Assembly: GCA_029891385.1 (NCBI GenBank)
Contig: CM057233.1
Span: 36,687,540 to 36,751,539, forward strand
Origin: Erythroxylum novogranatense
Lineage: Eukaryota; Streptophyta; Magnoliopsida; Malpighiales; Erythroxylaceae
DNA length: 64,000 bases
Direction: 5' to 3'
Shown here piece after piece: positions 12,101-23,822 of this stretch. Made by a program: the position numbers and the translations under genes. Numbering within the stretch: position 1 is the first letter of the stretch; each line of letters begins with the position of its first letter. The notes beneath the pieces were generated by a model that searched no databases, was not told the DNA's origin, and saw nothing but the letters and a program-made list of their open reading frames with translations.

Positions 12101-13352
12101 AATAATTTCAGATGTTCCTAAACCCGAAACTGCACACTAATCCGAGCTTCAATTCAGAAATTGAAAGTCTTAGGGGCAAAATTGAAATTTCCTTTCTCCA
12201 TACGACTTATAGCCCCTTGTCTTATCTTTATTTCGCCTCAAGAATCACTTCAATCGGATCTCTACAGATCCCGAATTTCTCAAAATACTGAACTATATTT
12301 GGAAACTTTTCCCGACTCACTTTGATTAATTTAATCACCCTTAATTTAATCTCAAAATTTCACAAATTTCCCGTAAAAATGAAATTCACTGTCTTAGGAA
12401 TCCAACGCTTCAAAAATCAAGTCAATCGGATGTCAGACGAAAGATTTATAACAAAAGATTGCAAAAGGGTCGGAGTTCAAGCAAAATTGTCAAAACCTTA
12501 AATACCCACTTATAATGAATTTTTCAAAATCATATCTCTTAATTCGAACTCGAATTTGGCGAATTTGGTGTCTATGGAAAGGTAAAAGGAAGCTATACAA
12601 CTTCCTGAAGAACAGAAAAATCAATTGGCTTCCAAAGAAGTCAAATTTCCACTCAAAGATTACATCGTAATCGACTTTTCCTAAACAACTTCCAAATTTT
12701 AATTGCTCATAACTCCTTGCCCCGATGTCGAAAAATTACATACTTTATGGCGTCGGAAAGATCGAAATACAAGATCCAACTTTCATTAAGACCACTTTTT
12801 CCAATTCAGACTAAATCCATACGGTGAGTGGCCTCGAAGTATAGCACATGCAAATCTATACTTATTAACATTTTCAAAACAAAGCATATCTTCTGAAAAT
12901 CATATCTCCCAATCCCGACATCGAAAAATAGCAAACTTTATGTCCACGAAAAGCTCTCGACAGAGGCTACAAGTTTCACGTTGATCATTTTCTCGAATTT
13001 GACCTAAATAAAAAAAAGTCAACTTTTTACCCTAAACGCCAAACTTCCAAGCCAACTTTGACTGATCATAACTCTCACTCCCGATATCGAAAAATATCAA
13101 ACTTTACGTCTACGAAAAACTCTTGACATAAACTACAAGTTTCCAGAAGACAATTTTCTCAAAATTTGCCTCAAACAAAAGTCAACTCTTAAGTCAAACA
13201 TTCTCTCTCCAGAAAGTCAAACTTTCTAAATTCTTCAAATTTTCACACTTTTTCTTTTTAATTCTTGTTTTTCAACTCTAGTTCAATCAACTCATCCCCT
13301 TGATCATTCATATTACTAAAGTAAAGTGTCACTCAAGGTTCGGGGTCCAACA
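9200..13352 (-). repeat. giant LTR copy 1 (4153 bp)
   Basis: Outer left LTR. It shares alleles with copy 4 against copies 2 and 3, for example CTAATAATTTGC near 10970, AATTGACATT near 12000, TTTCGATTACC near 12070 and TAATCCGAGC near 12140. It has private changes as well (CCTCGATTCC near 10955). A stem-loop GGAGTCCGAAATCAGACTCC lies at 10449-10468. Seven degenerate modules of about 78 bp lie at 11840-11914, 12021-12095 and 12202-12270 (one orientation) and at 12530-12606, 12708-12785, 12901-12977 and 13067-13144 (opposite). No coding capacity is seen. Confidence 0.9.
10449..10468. repeat. stem-loop conserved in each giant LTR
   Basis: The bases form an 8-bp stem (GGAGTCYG/CRGACTCC) with a short loop. 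The same feature is at 15328-15347, 20196-20214 (one base shorter) and 25087-25107 (changed loop). A comparable GGGAGTCCTACTCCC palindrome sits at 63660-63674 in the unrelated-copy LTR at the right end of the window. It may mark an RNA structure near the start or end of the transcript; that is an inference. Confidence 0.6.
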
Positions 13353-14088
13353 TTTCTCCCCCTCTTAAAAGAATTTCGTCCTCGAAATTCATATTTACTT
13401 AAACTCTAAGTATCTCATCCTTGCATAACTGTCTTTCTAAACAAAGATCATCAAGCATATATATATATATATATATATATTTTATTTACTCATCATACAT
13501 ATTCTCAATCTCTTCACAATTTTCATTTCCTTAAATCACATACCACTCATATCATATCAAATCACTATAGTCATAACTCATTGTTTTTACACTTATGGAC
13601 CTGAGTCAATGGTCCATTTCTTAAAGAACCCTAATATCGTTCAATCATCATTTAATCTTTATCATCATGACATCTTTCAAATAGTCATACTTTCATATCA
13701 AAGAAGTATAATCAAATCAATTTCATCCAAATGTTATCATTCGATTCAAATCTCAATTTTCCATCATCACAAACCAAAATGCATTAAAGTTCTTAACCCT
13801 CATCGAACACTTAATTAGGTCTTCACATAATTCATAAAAATCTATCTCCATGTTCATCTTTCACTCACAAATCATCCTAATTCCTCATGAACTTCAAATC
13901 TCAATTTCATGCACAATTTCCTAAAATCACTTAACATTCTTATCATCTTCATCTATCAAGCACTTTAGTATACACTTTATCTTTATCACAATCTCACAAA
14001 TTCAATCTTATGCTTGAACACTCTTATACAAATCAGTTAGACACAAACGCCCAAGTACGATCATAATATTGGGCTCTGATACCATAAA
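13353..14088 (-). mobile_element. internal region 1 of the giant-LTR element (736 bp)
   Basis: On the minus strand it starts with the primer site TGGTATCAGAGCCC (plus positions 14071-14084), four bases after the LTR end, and finishes with the purine tract AAGAGGGGGAGAAA (plus 13353-13366) directly before the next LTR. There is nothing coding between them. An (AT)12 microsatellite lies at 13457-13480. Private alleles (for example GGACCTGAGTC near 13597) separate it from internal regions 2 and 3, which resemble each other more. Confidence 0.9.
14071..14084 (-). other. primer binding site, initiator tRNA-Met type (internal region 1)
   Basis: The minus strand reads TGGTATCAGAGCCC. TGGTATCAGAGC is complementary to the 3' end of plant initiator tRNA-Met and is the commonest primer site of plant LTR retrotransposons. 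It fixes the minus-strand orientation of the element. Confidence 0.92.
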
Positions 14089-17000
14089 TGTTGGGACCCG
14101 ATCCGAGAACCGGATCCCAACCGAAAAACGGAACGAAAAAAACGAAAAATCGAAAAGCGAGAAATCGCTAATCGGAAAACAAATCGAATCATCGAGATGA
14201 AGCGAATACTCGGAAAGTTTGAATCGAATCTGAATAACAAAGTGGAGAAACTCGAAAAGCATAATTCAATCGAATGCTAATCGGAAAACAAATATATCGA
14301 ATCAAAGCAGATTCCGACATTCCGGAGAAATACAAGGTATAGAAAACTGATCGCGTTGGATAACCTTAGACTAACTCGGTCTAAAATCTGGTATTTTTTT
14401 TTCTTTTCTTTTCTATTCCATCTCTTATGACCATTTTTACTCAAACCCATACAAAGCAATATTTATCAATTTCATCATCCCACTCAAATCATAACAAAGT
14501 TCTTTACATTTATACCAATCTCATAAATCCATCTTTCATATATCTAAATCTTATTTTTCTTCATTTTCACTTTATTTTCTAACGAAATTCCGGCAGCATA
14601 ACGGCTGTATTTATCCTAACCCAAAACCTGCAAAGGTAAATAACCACTTCTATAATCCCAAGCAGATCTCGAATCATCGGACACTCCCGTCCTAATCCAA
14701 ACACCAAAGAAACGCAAACCTAAATCTAACACTTCCATAAATCTCAATATACATTCATAACGCAATTTAATATCCAAAACTCATTCACATTTATTCTTAT
14801 ACGGATACAATGCTTTAATTCAATCTAAACACAACCCAATCATTTATGTACATACACCATACTCATCTTTCTCACGCAAATCTACTTATCCAAACTTACC
14901 TAACTCATATACACATCAACTCACGAATCCAAATGATACAAAATCAAACCAAACGTCTTGACATACTTTCATCCGATCTCCCGTCGAAACACGGAGATGA
15001 GGATGAAAGAGAATGAGCTACTGACTCGTGGATAACACATTTATAAAGCGATAAATAAGTGAAATCATTTTAATAATCTTTTGCCAAAAGGAGAATTTTT
15101 CAAACTTTATAATTTTTAAAAAAATTTCAAACTTTCATAGTAATCTCACTTTTCTTATTTTTCAAACATTCTCGAATTTTCATAAATATGAATGCAACAT
15201 TCGAAACAAAATTGAAAACACATAACATATCGAATGATCTGCTAGGTCCAAATGAGCGTCTTGCACAGGACGCTATGTGAGCAGAGCGTACTACACTTTC
15301 CATAAGCGGTCCATTATAATCGTGAAAGGAGTCCGAAATCAGACTCCGTGCCCTAGCGAACAGCGAAGTGAAGGCTATACACATAGAGACAGCGCTGACT
15401 CACCAAAGGACCTACCAAACCCACATAACACATATCGAAAACGGAAATTCAAATTGCCCGAAGGTACTTTCCAAAATTTTACTTTTCTAACATTATTTCA
15501 TCAACTTAAAACAATCTCACAAATTCACACATATCATATAATTCAATTAATTCAATCAATCAATAATTGCAACAATATGCATAATTATCAATGCGTACAC
15601 AACAAATACAATTTCAGAAATTTCTAACGATTTAGCAAATCATTTAACACAATGAATTTAAGCTTGTAATAATTTTTCAGAAATCACTTAGGAATCATAA
15701 TTTCAAACCTTAAAACAATTCTTATTTTCAAACATTTCCAAAAACAATAAGTGATCAAAATTTCAAACTTTTGCTTTCTTTTAATTTTTTCAAAATTCGT
15801 ATTAAGCTTACAAATCAAAATATAAATATGCTACCCACCTCAATTCCATGCTAATATTTTGCTTTGTGCCTCAATTGCTCCAAAGCCTCCTTCTTTCTTC
15901 CACATTAAAATTTTCCTAAACCACAAATACCCAAATTCAACATCATAAAAATCATAATCCTCAAATTTCACTTAGGAATTCACCAATTGATCATATTTCC
16001 AAGCTATCTAATTCAACAATTTCAAAAATCCCCAATTTACAAAATTTTCCTAAACCAATTTACACAAATTCAACATCATAAAATACAAATTCTTCAAAAT
16101 TGGTATCATATTTCACCAATTCATCATACTTTCCATGATTCTAAGCCATAAATTTTCAAAAATCTCAAATCACAAAATTAGGCATAAATCCCAAATTAAT
16201 TTCCAACTAAAATTAATCCCTTAATCCTTAACAATCATCAAAATTGAGTTCATATATCACCTACCCATATCATTTTCCATGTTTCTCAATCAAAAACTCT
16301 ACAAAATCTCAAAGCTCAAATTTTTTCCTTACCTCTTTCTGCTTCAAATTTCGGATTTTCTTGAGTATGGAAGCAAGCTTTCACCTTCTTCCTTCCTTTT
16401 CCTTGAAATCAACGAAAATCATCTATGAAAGCTAAAGAAAATTCAACTCTAGCAAATTTTTTCCTCCTCTCTTCTTTCTCCCACGAACATGCTCTCCTCT
16501 TCTCTTCTTATTTTCTTCCTTTCCTTTTGTTCTGATTTTCTAGCCAACCGTGGCTTTATATTGCTAAAACGACATCTCCTCATGTGTTTTAATGCCATGT
16601 TATTAATGAAGGTCAAATGACCACATTGCCCTCCATTCAAAGCTTAAAGTCATGCTTACTTGCGGGTTTGATTAGCACTATCAATTTGAAGGAATTTATC
16701 AAAACTTCCTTCTAGAAAATGTTCCTCTATGTCTTAATTTCATAATGCCACAAGAATCATCCAATTCGGAGCACTACATCAAAAGTTATGCGCAAAACAT
16801 TTCGAGTTGTTCATATTCTAACATAATTTTCAGCACGTTATTTCTATCCAGAAATTAACATTCTTAATCCAAAAATTGTCATTAGATGTCTTCATAACAA
16901 TTGTAGCTCTATGTCTCTACTTTAATTCAAAATAAGAATCACCTCATTTCAATTACCAGATCAAAAGTTATGTCCAAAATACTTTCAGATGTTCCTAAAC

Positions 17001-18227
17001 CCGAAACTGCACACTAATCCCAGCTTCAATTCAGAAATTGAAAGTCTTAGGGGCAAAATTGAAATTTCCTTTCTCCATACGACTTATAGCCCCTTGTCTT
17101 ATCTTTATTTCGCCTCAAGAATCACTTCAATCGGATCTCTACAGATCCCGAATTTCTCAAAACACTGAACTATGTTTGAAAACTTTTCCCGACTCACTTT
17201 GATTAATTTAATCACCCTTAATTTAATCTCAAAATTTCACAAATTTCCCGTAAAAATGAAATTCACTGTCTTAGGAATCCAACGCTTCAAAAATCAAGTC
17301 AATCGGATGTCAGACGAAAGATTTATAACAAAAGATTGCAAAAGGGTCGGAGTTCAAGCAAAATTGTCAAAACCTTAAATACCCACTTATAACTGAATTT
17401 TTCAAAAATCATATCTCTTAATTCCGAACTCGGAATTTGACGAATTTGGTGTCTATGGAAAGGTAAAAGGAAGCTATACAACTTCCCTGAAGAACAGAAA
17501 AATCCAATTGGCTTCCAAAGAAGTCAAATTTCCACTCAAAGATTCTGTCGTAATCAGCTTTTCCTAAACAACTTCCAAATTTTAATTGCTCATAACTCCT
17601 TGCCCCGATGTCGAAAAATTACATACTTTATGGCGTCGGAAAGATCGAAATACAAGCTCCAACTTTCATTAAGACCACTTATTCCAATTCAGACTAAATC
17701 CATACGGCGAGTGGCCTCGAAGTATAGCACATGCAAATCTATACTTATTAACATTTTCAAAACAAAGCATATCTTCTGAAAATCATATCTCCCAATCCCG
17801 ACATCGAAAAATAGCAAACTTTATGTCCACGAAAAGCTCTCGACAGAGGCTACAAGTTTCACGTTGATCATTTTCTCGAATTTGACCTAAATCAAAAAAG
17901 TCAACTTTTTACCCTAAACGCCAAACTTCCAAGCCAACTTTGACTGATCATAACTCTCACTCCCGATATCGAAAAATATCAAACTTTACGTCTCTGAAAA
18001 CTCTTGACATAAACTACAAGTTTCCAGAAGACAATTTTCTCAAATTTTGCCTCAAACAAAGTCAACTCTTAAGTCAAACATTCTCTCTCGGAAAGTCAAA
18101 CTTTCTAAATTCTTCAAATTTTCACACTTTTCTTTTTAATTCTTGTTTTCAACTCTAGTTCAATCAACTCATCCCTTGATCATTCATATTACTAAAGTAA
18201 AGTGTCACTCAAGGTTGGGGTCCAACA
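14089..18227 (-). repeat. giant LTR copy 2 (4139 bp)
   Basis: Inner LTR. It shares with copy 3 derived alleles absent from copies 1 and 4: CTAATATTTTGC near 15850, AATTGTCATT near 16877 and TTTCAATTACC near 16945. Small indels relative to the other copies cluster at CG- and CNG-containing sites. Stem-loop at 15328-15347. Confidence 0.9.
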
Positions 18228-18960
18228 TTTCTCCCCCTCTTAAAAGAATTTCGTCCTCGAAATTCATATTTACTTAAACTCTAAGTATCTCATCCTTGCA
18301 TAACTGTCTTTCTAAACAAAGATCATCAAGCATATATATATATATATATATTTAGTTTACTCATCATACATATTCTCAATCTCTTCACAATTTTCATTTC
18401 CTTAAATCACATACCACTCATATCATATCAAATCACTATAGTCATAACTCATTGTTTTTACACTTATGGACACAAGTCAATGGTCCATTTCTTAAAGAAC
18501 CCTAATATCGTTCAATCATCATTTAATCTTTATCATCATGACATCTTTCAAATAGTCATACTTTCATCTCAAAGAAGTATAATCAAATCAATTTCATCCA
18601 AATGTTATCATTCAGTTCAAATCTCAATTTTCCATCATCACAAACCAAAAATGCATTAAAGTTCTTAACCCTCATCGAACACTTAATTAGGTCTTCACAT
18701 AATTCATAAAAATCTATCTCCATGTTCATCTTTCACTCACAAATCATCCTAATTCCTCATGAACTTCAAATCTCAATTTCATGCACAATTTCCTAAAATC
18801 ACTTAACATTCTTATCATCTTCATCTATCAAGCACTTTAGTATACACTTTATCTTTATCACAATCTCACAAATTCAATCTTATGCTTGAACACTCTTATA
18901 CAAATCAGTTAGACACAAACGCCCAAGTACGATCATAATATTGGGCTCTGATACCATAAA
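18228..18960 (-). mobile_element. internal region 2 of the giant-LTR element (733 bp)
   Basis: Same structure as region 1: purine tract next to LTR 2 (plus 18228-18241) and primer site near LTR 3. The microsatellite is (AT)10 at 18332-18351. It shares GGACACAAGTC and TTTCATCTCAAAG with region 3, so regions 2 and 3 are the closest pair. Confidence 0.9.
18943..18956 (-). other. primer binding site, initiator tRNA-Met type (internal region 2)
   Basis: Minus strand TGGTATCAGAGCCC, four bases from the end of LTR 3, identical to the site in regions 1 and 3. Confidence 0.92.
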
Positions 18961-21900
18961 TGTTGGGACCCGATCCGAGAACCGGATCCCAACCAAAAAG
19001 CGAACGAAAAAAGCGAAAATCGGCGAGAAATCGCTAATCGGAAAACAAATCGAATCATCGGATGAAACGAATACTCGGAAAGTTTGAATCGAATCTGAAT
19101 AACAAAGTGGAGAAACTTCGAAAAGCATAATTCAATCGAATGCGAATCGGAAAAACAAATATATCGGTCAAAACAGTTCCGACATTAGAGAAATACAAGG
19201 TATAGAAAATCGATCGCGTTGGATAACCTTAGACTAACTCGGTCTAAAATCTGGTATTTTTTTTTCTTTTCTTTTCTATTCCATCTCTTATGACCATTTT
19301 TACTCAAACCCATACAAAGCAATATTTATCAATTTCATCATCCCACTCAAATCATAACAAAGTTCTTTACATTTATACCAATCTCATAAATCCATCTTTC
19401 ATATATCTAAATCTTATTTTTCTTCATTTTCACTTTATTTTCTAACGAAATTCCGGCAGCATAACGGCTGTATTTATCCTAACCCAAAACCTGCAAAGGT
19501 AAATAACCACTTCTATAATCCCAAACAGATCTCAGAATCATCGGACACTCCCGTCCGGAATCCAAACACCAGCAAAACGCAAACCTAAATCTAACACTTC
19601 CATAAATCTCAATATACATTCATAACGCAATTTAATATCCAAAACTCATTCACATTTATTCTTATACCAGATACAATGCTTTAATTCAATCTAAACACAA
19701 CCCAATCATTTATGTACATACACCATACTCATCTTTCTACGCAAATCTACTTATCCAAACTTACCTAACTCATATACACATCAACTCACGAATCCAAATG
19801 ATACAAAATCAAACCAAACGTCTTGACATACTTTCATCCGATCTCCTGCTCGAAACCTGGAGATGAGGATGAAAGAGGTGAGCTACACTCAAGTGGATAA
19901 CACATTTATAAAGCGATAAATAAGTGAAATCATTTTAATAATCTTTTTGCCAAAAGGAGAATTTTCAAACTTTATAATTTTTAAAAAATTTCAAACTTTT
20001 CATAGTAATCTCACTTTTCTTATTTTTCAAACATTCTCGAATTTTCATAAATATGAATGCAACATTCGAAACAAAATTGAAAACACATAACATATCGAAT
20101 GGTGCAGCTGGGTCCAAGCAGAGCGTCTTGCACAGGACCGCTATGTGAGCAGAGCGTACTACACTTTCCATAAGCGGTCCATTGTAATCGTGAAAGAGTC
20201 CGAAATCAGACTCCGTGCCTTTAGCGAACAGCCAAGGCGAAAAGCTATACACATAGAGACAATACTGACTCACCAAAGGACCTACCAAACCCACATAACA
20301 CATATCGAAAACGGAAATTCAAATTGCCCGAAGGCACTTTCCAAAATTTTACTTTTCTAACATTATTTCATCAACTTAAAACAATCTCACAAATTCACAC
20401 ATATCATATAATTCAATTAATTCAATCAATCAATAATTGCAACAATATGCATAATTATCAATGCGTACAAAACCAAATACATTTTCGAAATTTCTAACGA
20501 TTTAGCAAATCATTTAACACAATGAATTTAAGCTTGTAATAATTTTTCAGAAATCACTTAGGAATCATAATTTCAAACCTTAAAACAATTCTTATTTTCA
20601 AACATTTCCAAAAACAATAAGTGATCAAAATTTCAAACTTTTGCTTTCTTTTAATTTTTTCAAAATTCGTATTAAGCTTACAAATCAAAATATAAATATG
20701 CTACCCACCTCAATTCCATGCTAATATTTTGCTTTGTGCCTCAATTGCTCCAAAGCCTCCTTCTTTCTTCCACATTAAAATTTTCCTAAACCACAAATAC
20801 CCAAATTCAACATCATAAAAATCATAATCCTCAAATTTCACTTAGGAATTCACCAATTGATCATATTTCCAAGCTATCTAATTCAACAATTTCAAAAATC
20901 CCCAATTTACAAAATTTTCCTAAACCAATTTACACAAATTCAACATCATAAAATACAAATTCTTCAAAATTGGTATCATATTTCACCAATTCATCATACT
21001 TTCCATGATTCTAAGCCATAAATTTTCAAAAATCTCAAATCACAAAATTAGGCATAAATCCCAAATTAATTTCCAACTAAAATTAATCCCTTAATCCTTA
21101 ACAATCATCAAAATTGAGTTCATATATCACTACCCATATCATTTTCCATGTTTCTCAATCAAAACTCTACAAAATCTCAAAGCTCAAATTTTTCCTTACC
21201 TCTTTCGCTTCAAATTTGGATTTTCTTGGGTATGGAAGCAAGCTTTCACCTTCTTCCTTCCTTTTTCCTTGAAATCAACGAAAATCATCTATGAAAGCTA
21301 AAGAAAATTCGAACTCTAGCAAATTTTTTCCTCCTCTCTCTTCTTTCTCCCACGAACATGCTCTCCTCTTCTCTTCTTATTTTCTTCCTTTCCTTTTGTT
21401 CTGATTTTCTAGCCAACTTCGTGGCTTTATATTGCTTAAAACGACATCTCCTCATGTGTTTTAATGCCATGTTATTAATGAAGGTCAAATGACCACATTG
21501 CCCCTCCATTCAAAGCTTAAAGTCATGCTTACTTGCGGGTTTGATTCGCACTATCAATTTGAAGGAATTTATCAAAACTTCCTTCTAGAGAAATGTTCCT
21601 CTATGTCTTAATTTCATAATGCCACAAGAATCATCCAATTCGGAGCACTACATCAAAAGTTATGCGCAAAACATTTCGGGTTGTTCATATTCTAACATAA
21701 TTTTCAGCACGTTATTTCTATCCAGAAATTAACATTCTTAATCCAAAAATTGTCATTAGATGTCTTCATAACAATTGTAGCTCTATGTCTCTACTTTAAT
21801 TCAAAATAAGAATCACCTCATTTCAATTACCAGATCAAAAGTTATGTCCAAAATACTTTCAGATGTTCCTAAACCCGAAACTGCACACTAATCCAAGCTT

Positions 21901-23097
21901 CAATTCAGAAATTGAAAGTCTTAGGGGCAAAATTGAAATTTCCTTTCTCCATACGACTTATAGCCCCTTGTCTTATCTTTATTTCGCCTCAAGAATCACT
22001 TCAATCGGATCTCTACAGATCCCGAATTTCTCAAAATACTGAACTATGTTTGGAAACTTTTCCCGACTCACTTTGATTAATTTAATCACCCTTAATTTAA
22101 TCTCAAAATTTCACAAATTTCCCGTAAAAATGAAATTCACTGTCTTAGGAATCCAACGCTTCAAAAATCAAGTCAATCGGATGTCAGACGAAAGATTTAT
22201 AACAAAAGATTGCAAAAGGGTCGGAGTTCAAGCAAAATTGTCAAAACCTTAAATACCCACTTATAATCAATTTTTCAAAATCATATCTCTTAATTCGAAC
22301 TCGAATTTGGCGAATTGGTGTCTATGGAAAGGTAAAGGAAGCCATACAACTTCCTGAAGAACAGAAAAATCCAATTGGCTTCCAAAGAAGTCAAATTTCC
22401 ACTCAAAGATTCGTCGAATCGACTTTTCCTAAACAACTTCCAAATTTTAATTGCTCATAACTCCTTGCCCGATGTGAAAAATTACATACTTTATGGCGTC
22501 GGAAAGATCGAAATACAAGCTCCAACTTTCATTAAGACCACTTATTCCAATTCAGACTAAATCCATACGACGAGTGGCCTCGAAGTATAGCACATGCAAA
22601 TCTATACTTATTAACATTTTCAAAACAAAGCATATCTTCTGAAAATCATATCTCCCAATCCCGACATCGAAAAATAGCAAACTTTATGTCCACGAAAAGC
22701 TCTCGACAGAGGCTACAAGTTTCACGTTGATCATTTTCTCGAATTTGACCTAAATCAAAAAAGTCAACTTTTTACCCTAAACGACAAACTTCCAAGCCAA
22801 CTTTGACTGATCATAACTCTCACTCCCGATATCAAAAAATATCAAACTTTACGTCTACGAAAAACTCTTGACATAAACTACAAGTTTCCAGAAGACAATT
22901 TTCTCAAATTTTGCCTCAAACAAAAGTCAACTCTTAAGTCAAACATTCTCTCTCCAAAAAGTCAAACTTTCTAAATTCTTCAAATTTTCACACTTTTTCT
23001 TTTTAATTCTTGTTTTTTAACTCTAGTTCAATCAACTCATCCCCTTGATCATTCATATTACTAAAGTAAAGTGTCACTCAAGGTTCGGGGTCCAACA
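18961..23097 (-). repeat. giant LTR copy 3 (4137 bp)
   Basis: Inner LTR with the same diagnostic alleles as copy 2 (CTAATATTTTGC near 20730, AATTGTCATT near 21748, TTTCAATTACC near 21820). It has a shortened stem-loop at 20196-20214 (one G lost) and many one-base losses near 22270-22470. Confidence 0.9.
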
Positions 23098-23822
23098 TTT
23101 CTCCCCCTCTTAAAAGAATTTCGTCCTCGAAATTCATATTTACTTAAACTCTAAGTATCTCATCCTTGCATAACTGTCTTTCTAAACAAAGATCATCAAA
23201 CATATATATATATATATTTTTAATTTACTCATCATACATATTCTCAATCTCTTCACAATTTTCATTTCCTTAAATCACATACCACTCATATCATATCAAA
23301 TCACTATAGTCATAACTCATTGTTTCTACACTTATGGACACAAGTCAATGGTCCATTTCTTAAAGAACCCTAATATCGTTCAATCATCATTTAATCTTTA
23401 TCATCATGACATCTTTCAAATAGTCATACTTTCATCTCAAAGAAGTATAATCAAATCAATTTCATCCAAATGTTATCATTCGGTTCAAATCTCAATTTTC
23501 CATCATCACAAACCAAAAATGCATTAAAGTTCTTAACCCTCATCGAACACTTAATTAGGTCTTCACATAATTCATAAAAATCTATCTCCATGTTCATCTT
23601 TCACTCACAAATCATCCTAATTCCTCATGAACTTCAAATCTCAATTTCATGCACAATTTCCTAAAATCACTTAACATTCTTATCATCTATCAAGCACTTT
23701 AGTATACACTTTATCTTTATCACAATCTCACAAATTCAATCTTATGCTTGAACACTCTTATACAAATCAGTTAGACACAAACGCCCAAGTACGATCATAA
23801 TATTGGGCTCTGATACCATAAA
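23098..23822 (-). mobile_element. internal region 3 of the giant-LTR element (725 bp)
   Basis: Purine tract next to LTR 3 (plus 23098-23111) and primer site next to LTR 4. The microsatellite is (AT)8 at 23202-23217, the shortest of the three. A 6-bp deletion near 23688 (TCATCTATC in place of TCATCTTCATCTATC) separates it from region 2. Confidence 0.9.
23805..23818 (-). other. primer binding site, initiator tRNA-Met type (internal region 3)
   Basis: Minus strand TGGTATCAGAGCCC, four bases from the end of LTR 4. In the reading direction this is the first (5'-most) primer site of the array and the one an RNA begun in LTR 4 would use. Confidence 0.92.

Noticed and set aside
14071..14084. GCTCTGATACCA taken as a tRNA 3' end, thus a possible tRNA gene
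   Set aside because: There is no cloverleaf upstream. The match is the primer site of a minus-strand retroelement, placed beside LTR ends at five places in the window.
14008..14262. ORF of about 84 residues repeated in three array copies across the LTR end and primer site (also 18880-19128 and 23742-23999)
   Set aside because: It is low-complexity (Phe/Ser/Arg), changes length and frame between copies and spans the LTR/primer-site border. Repetition follows from the array, not from selection.
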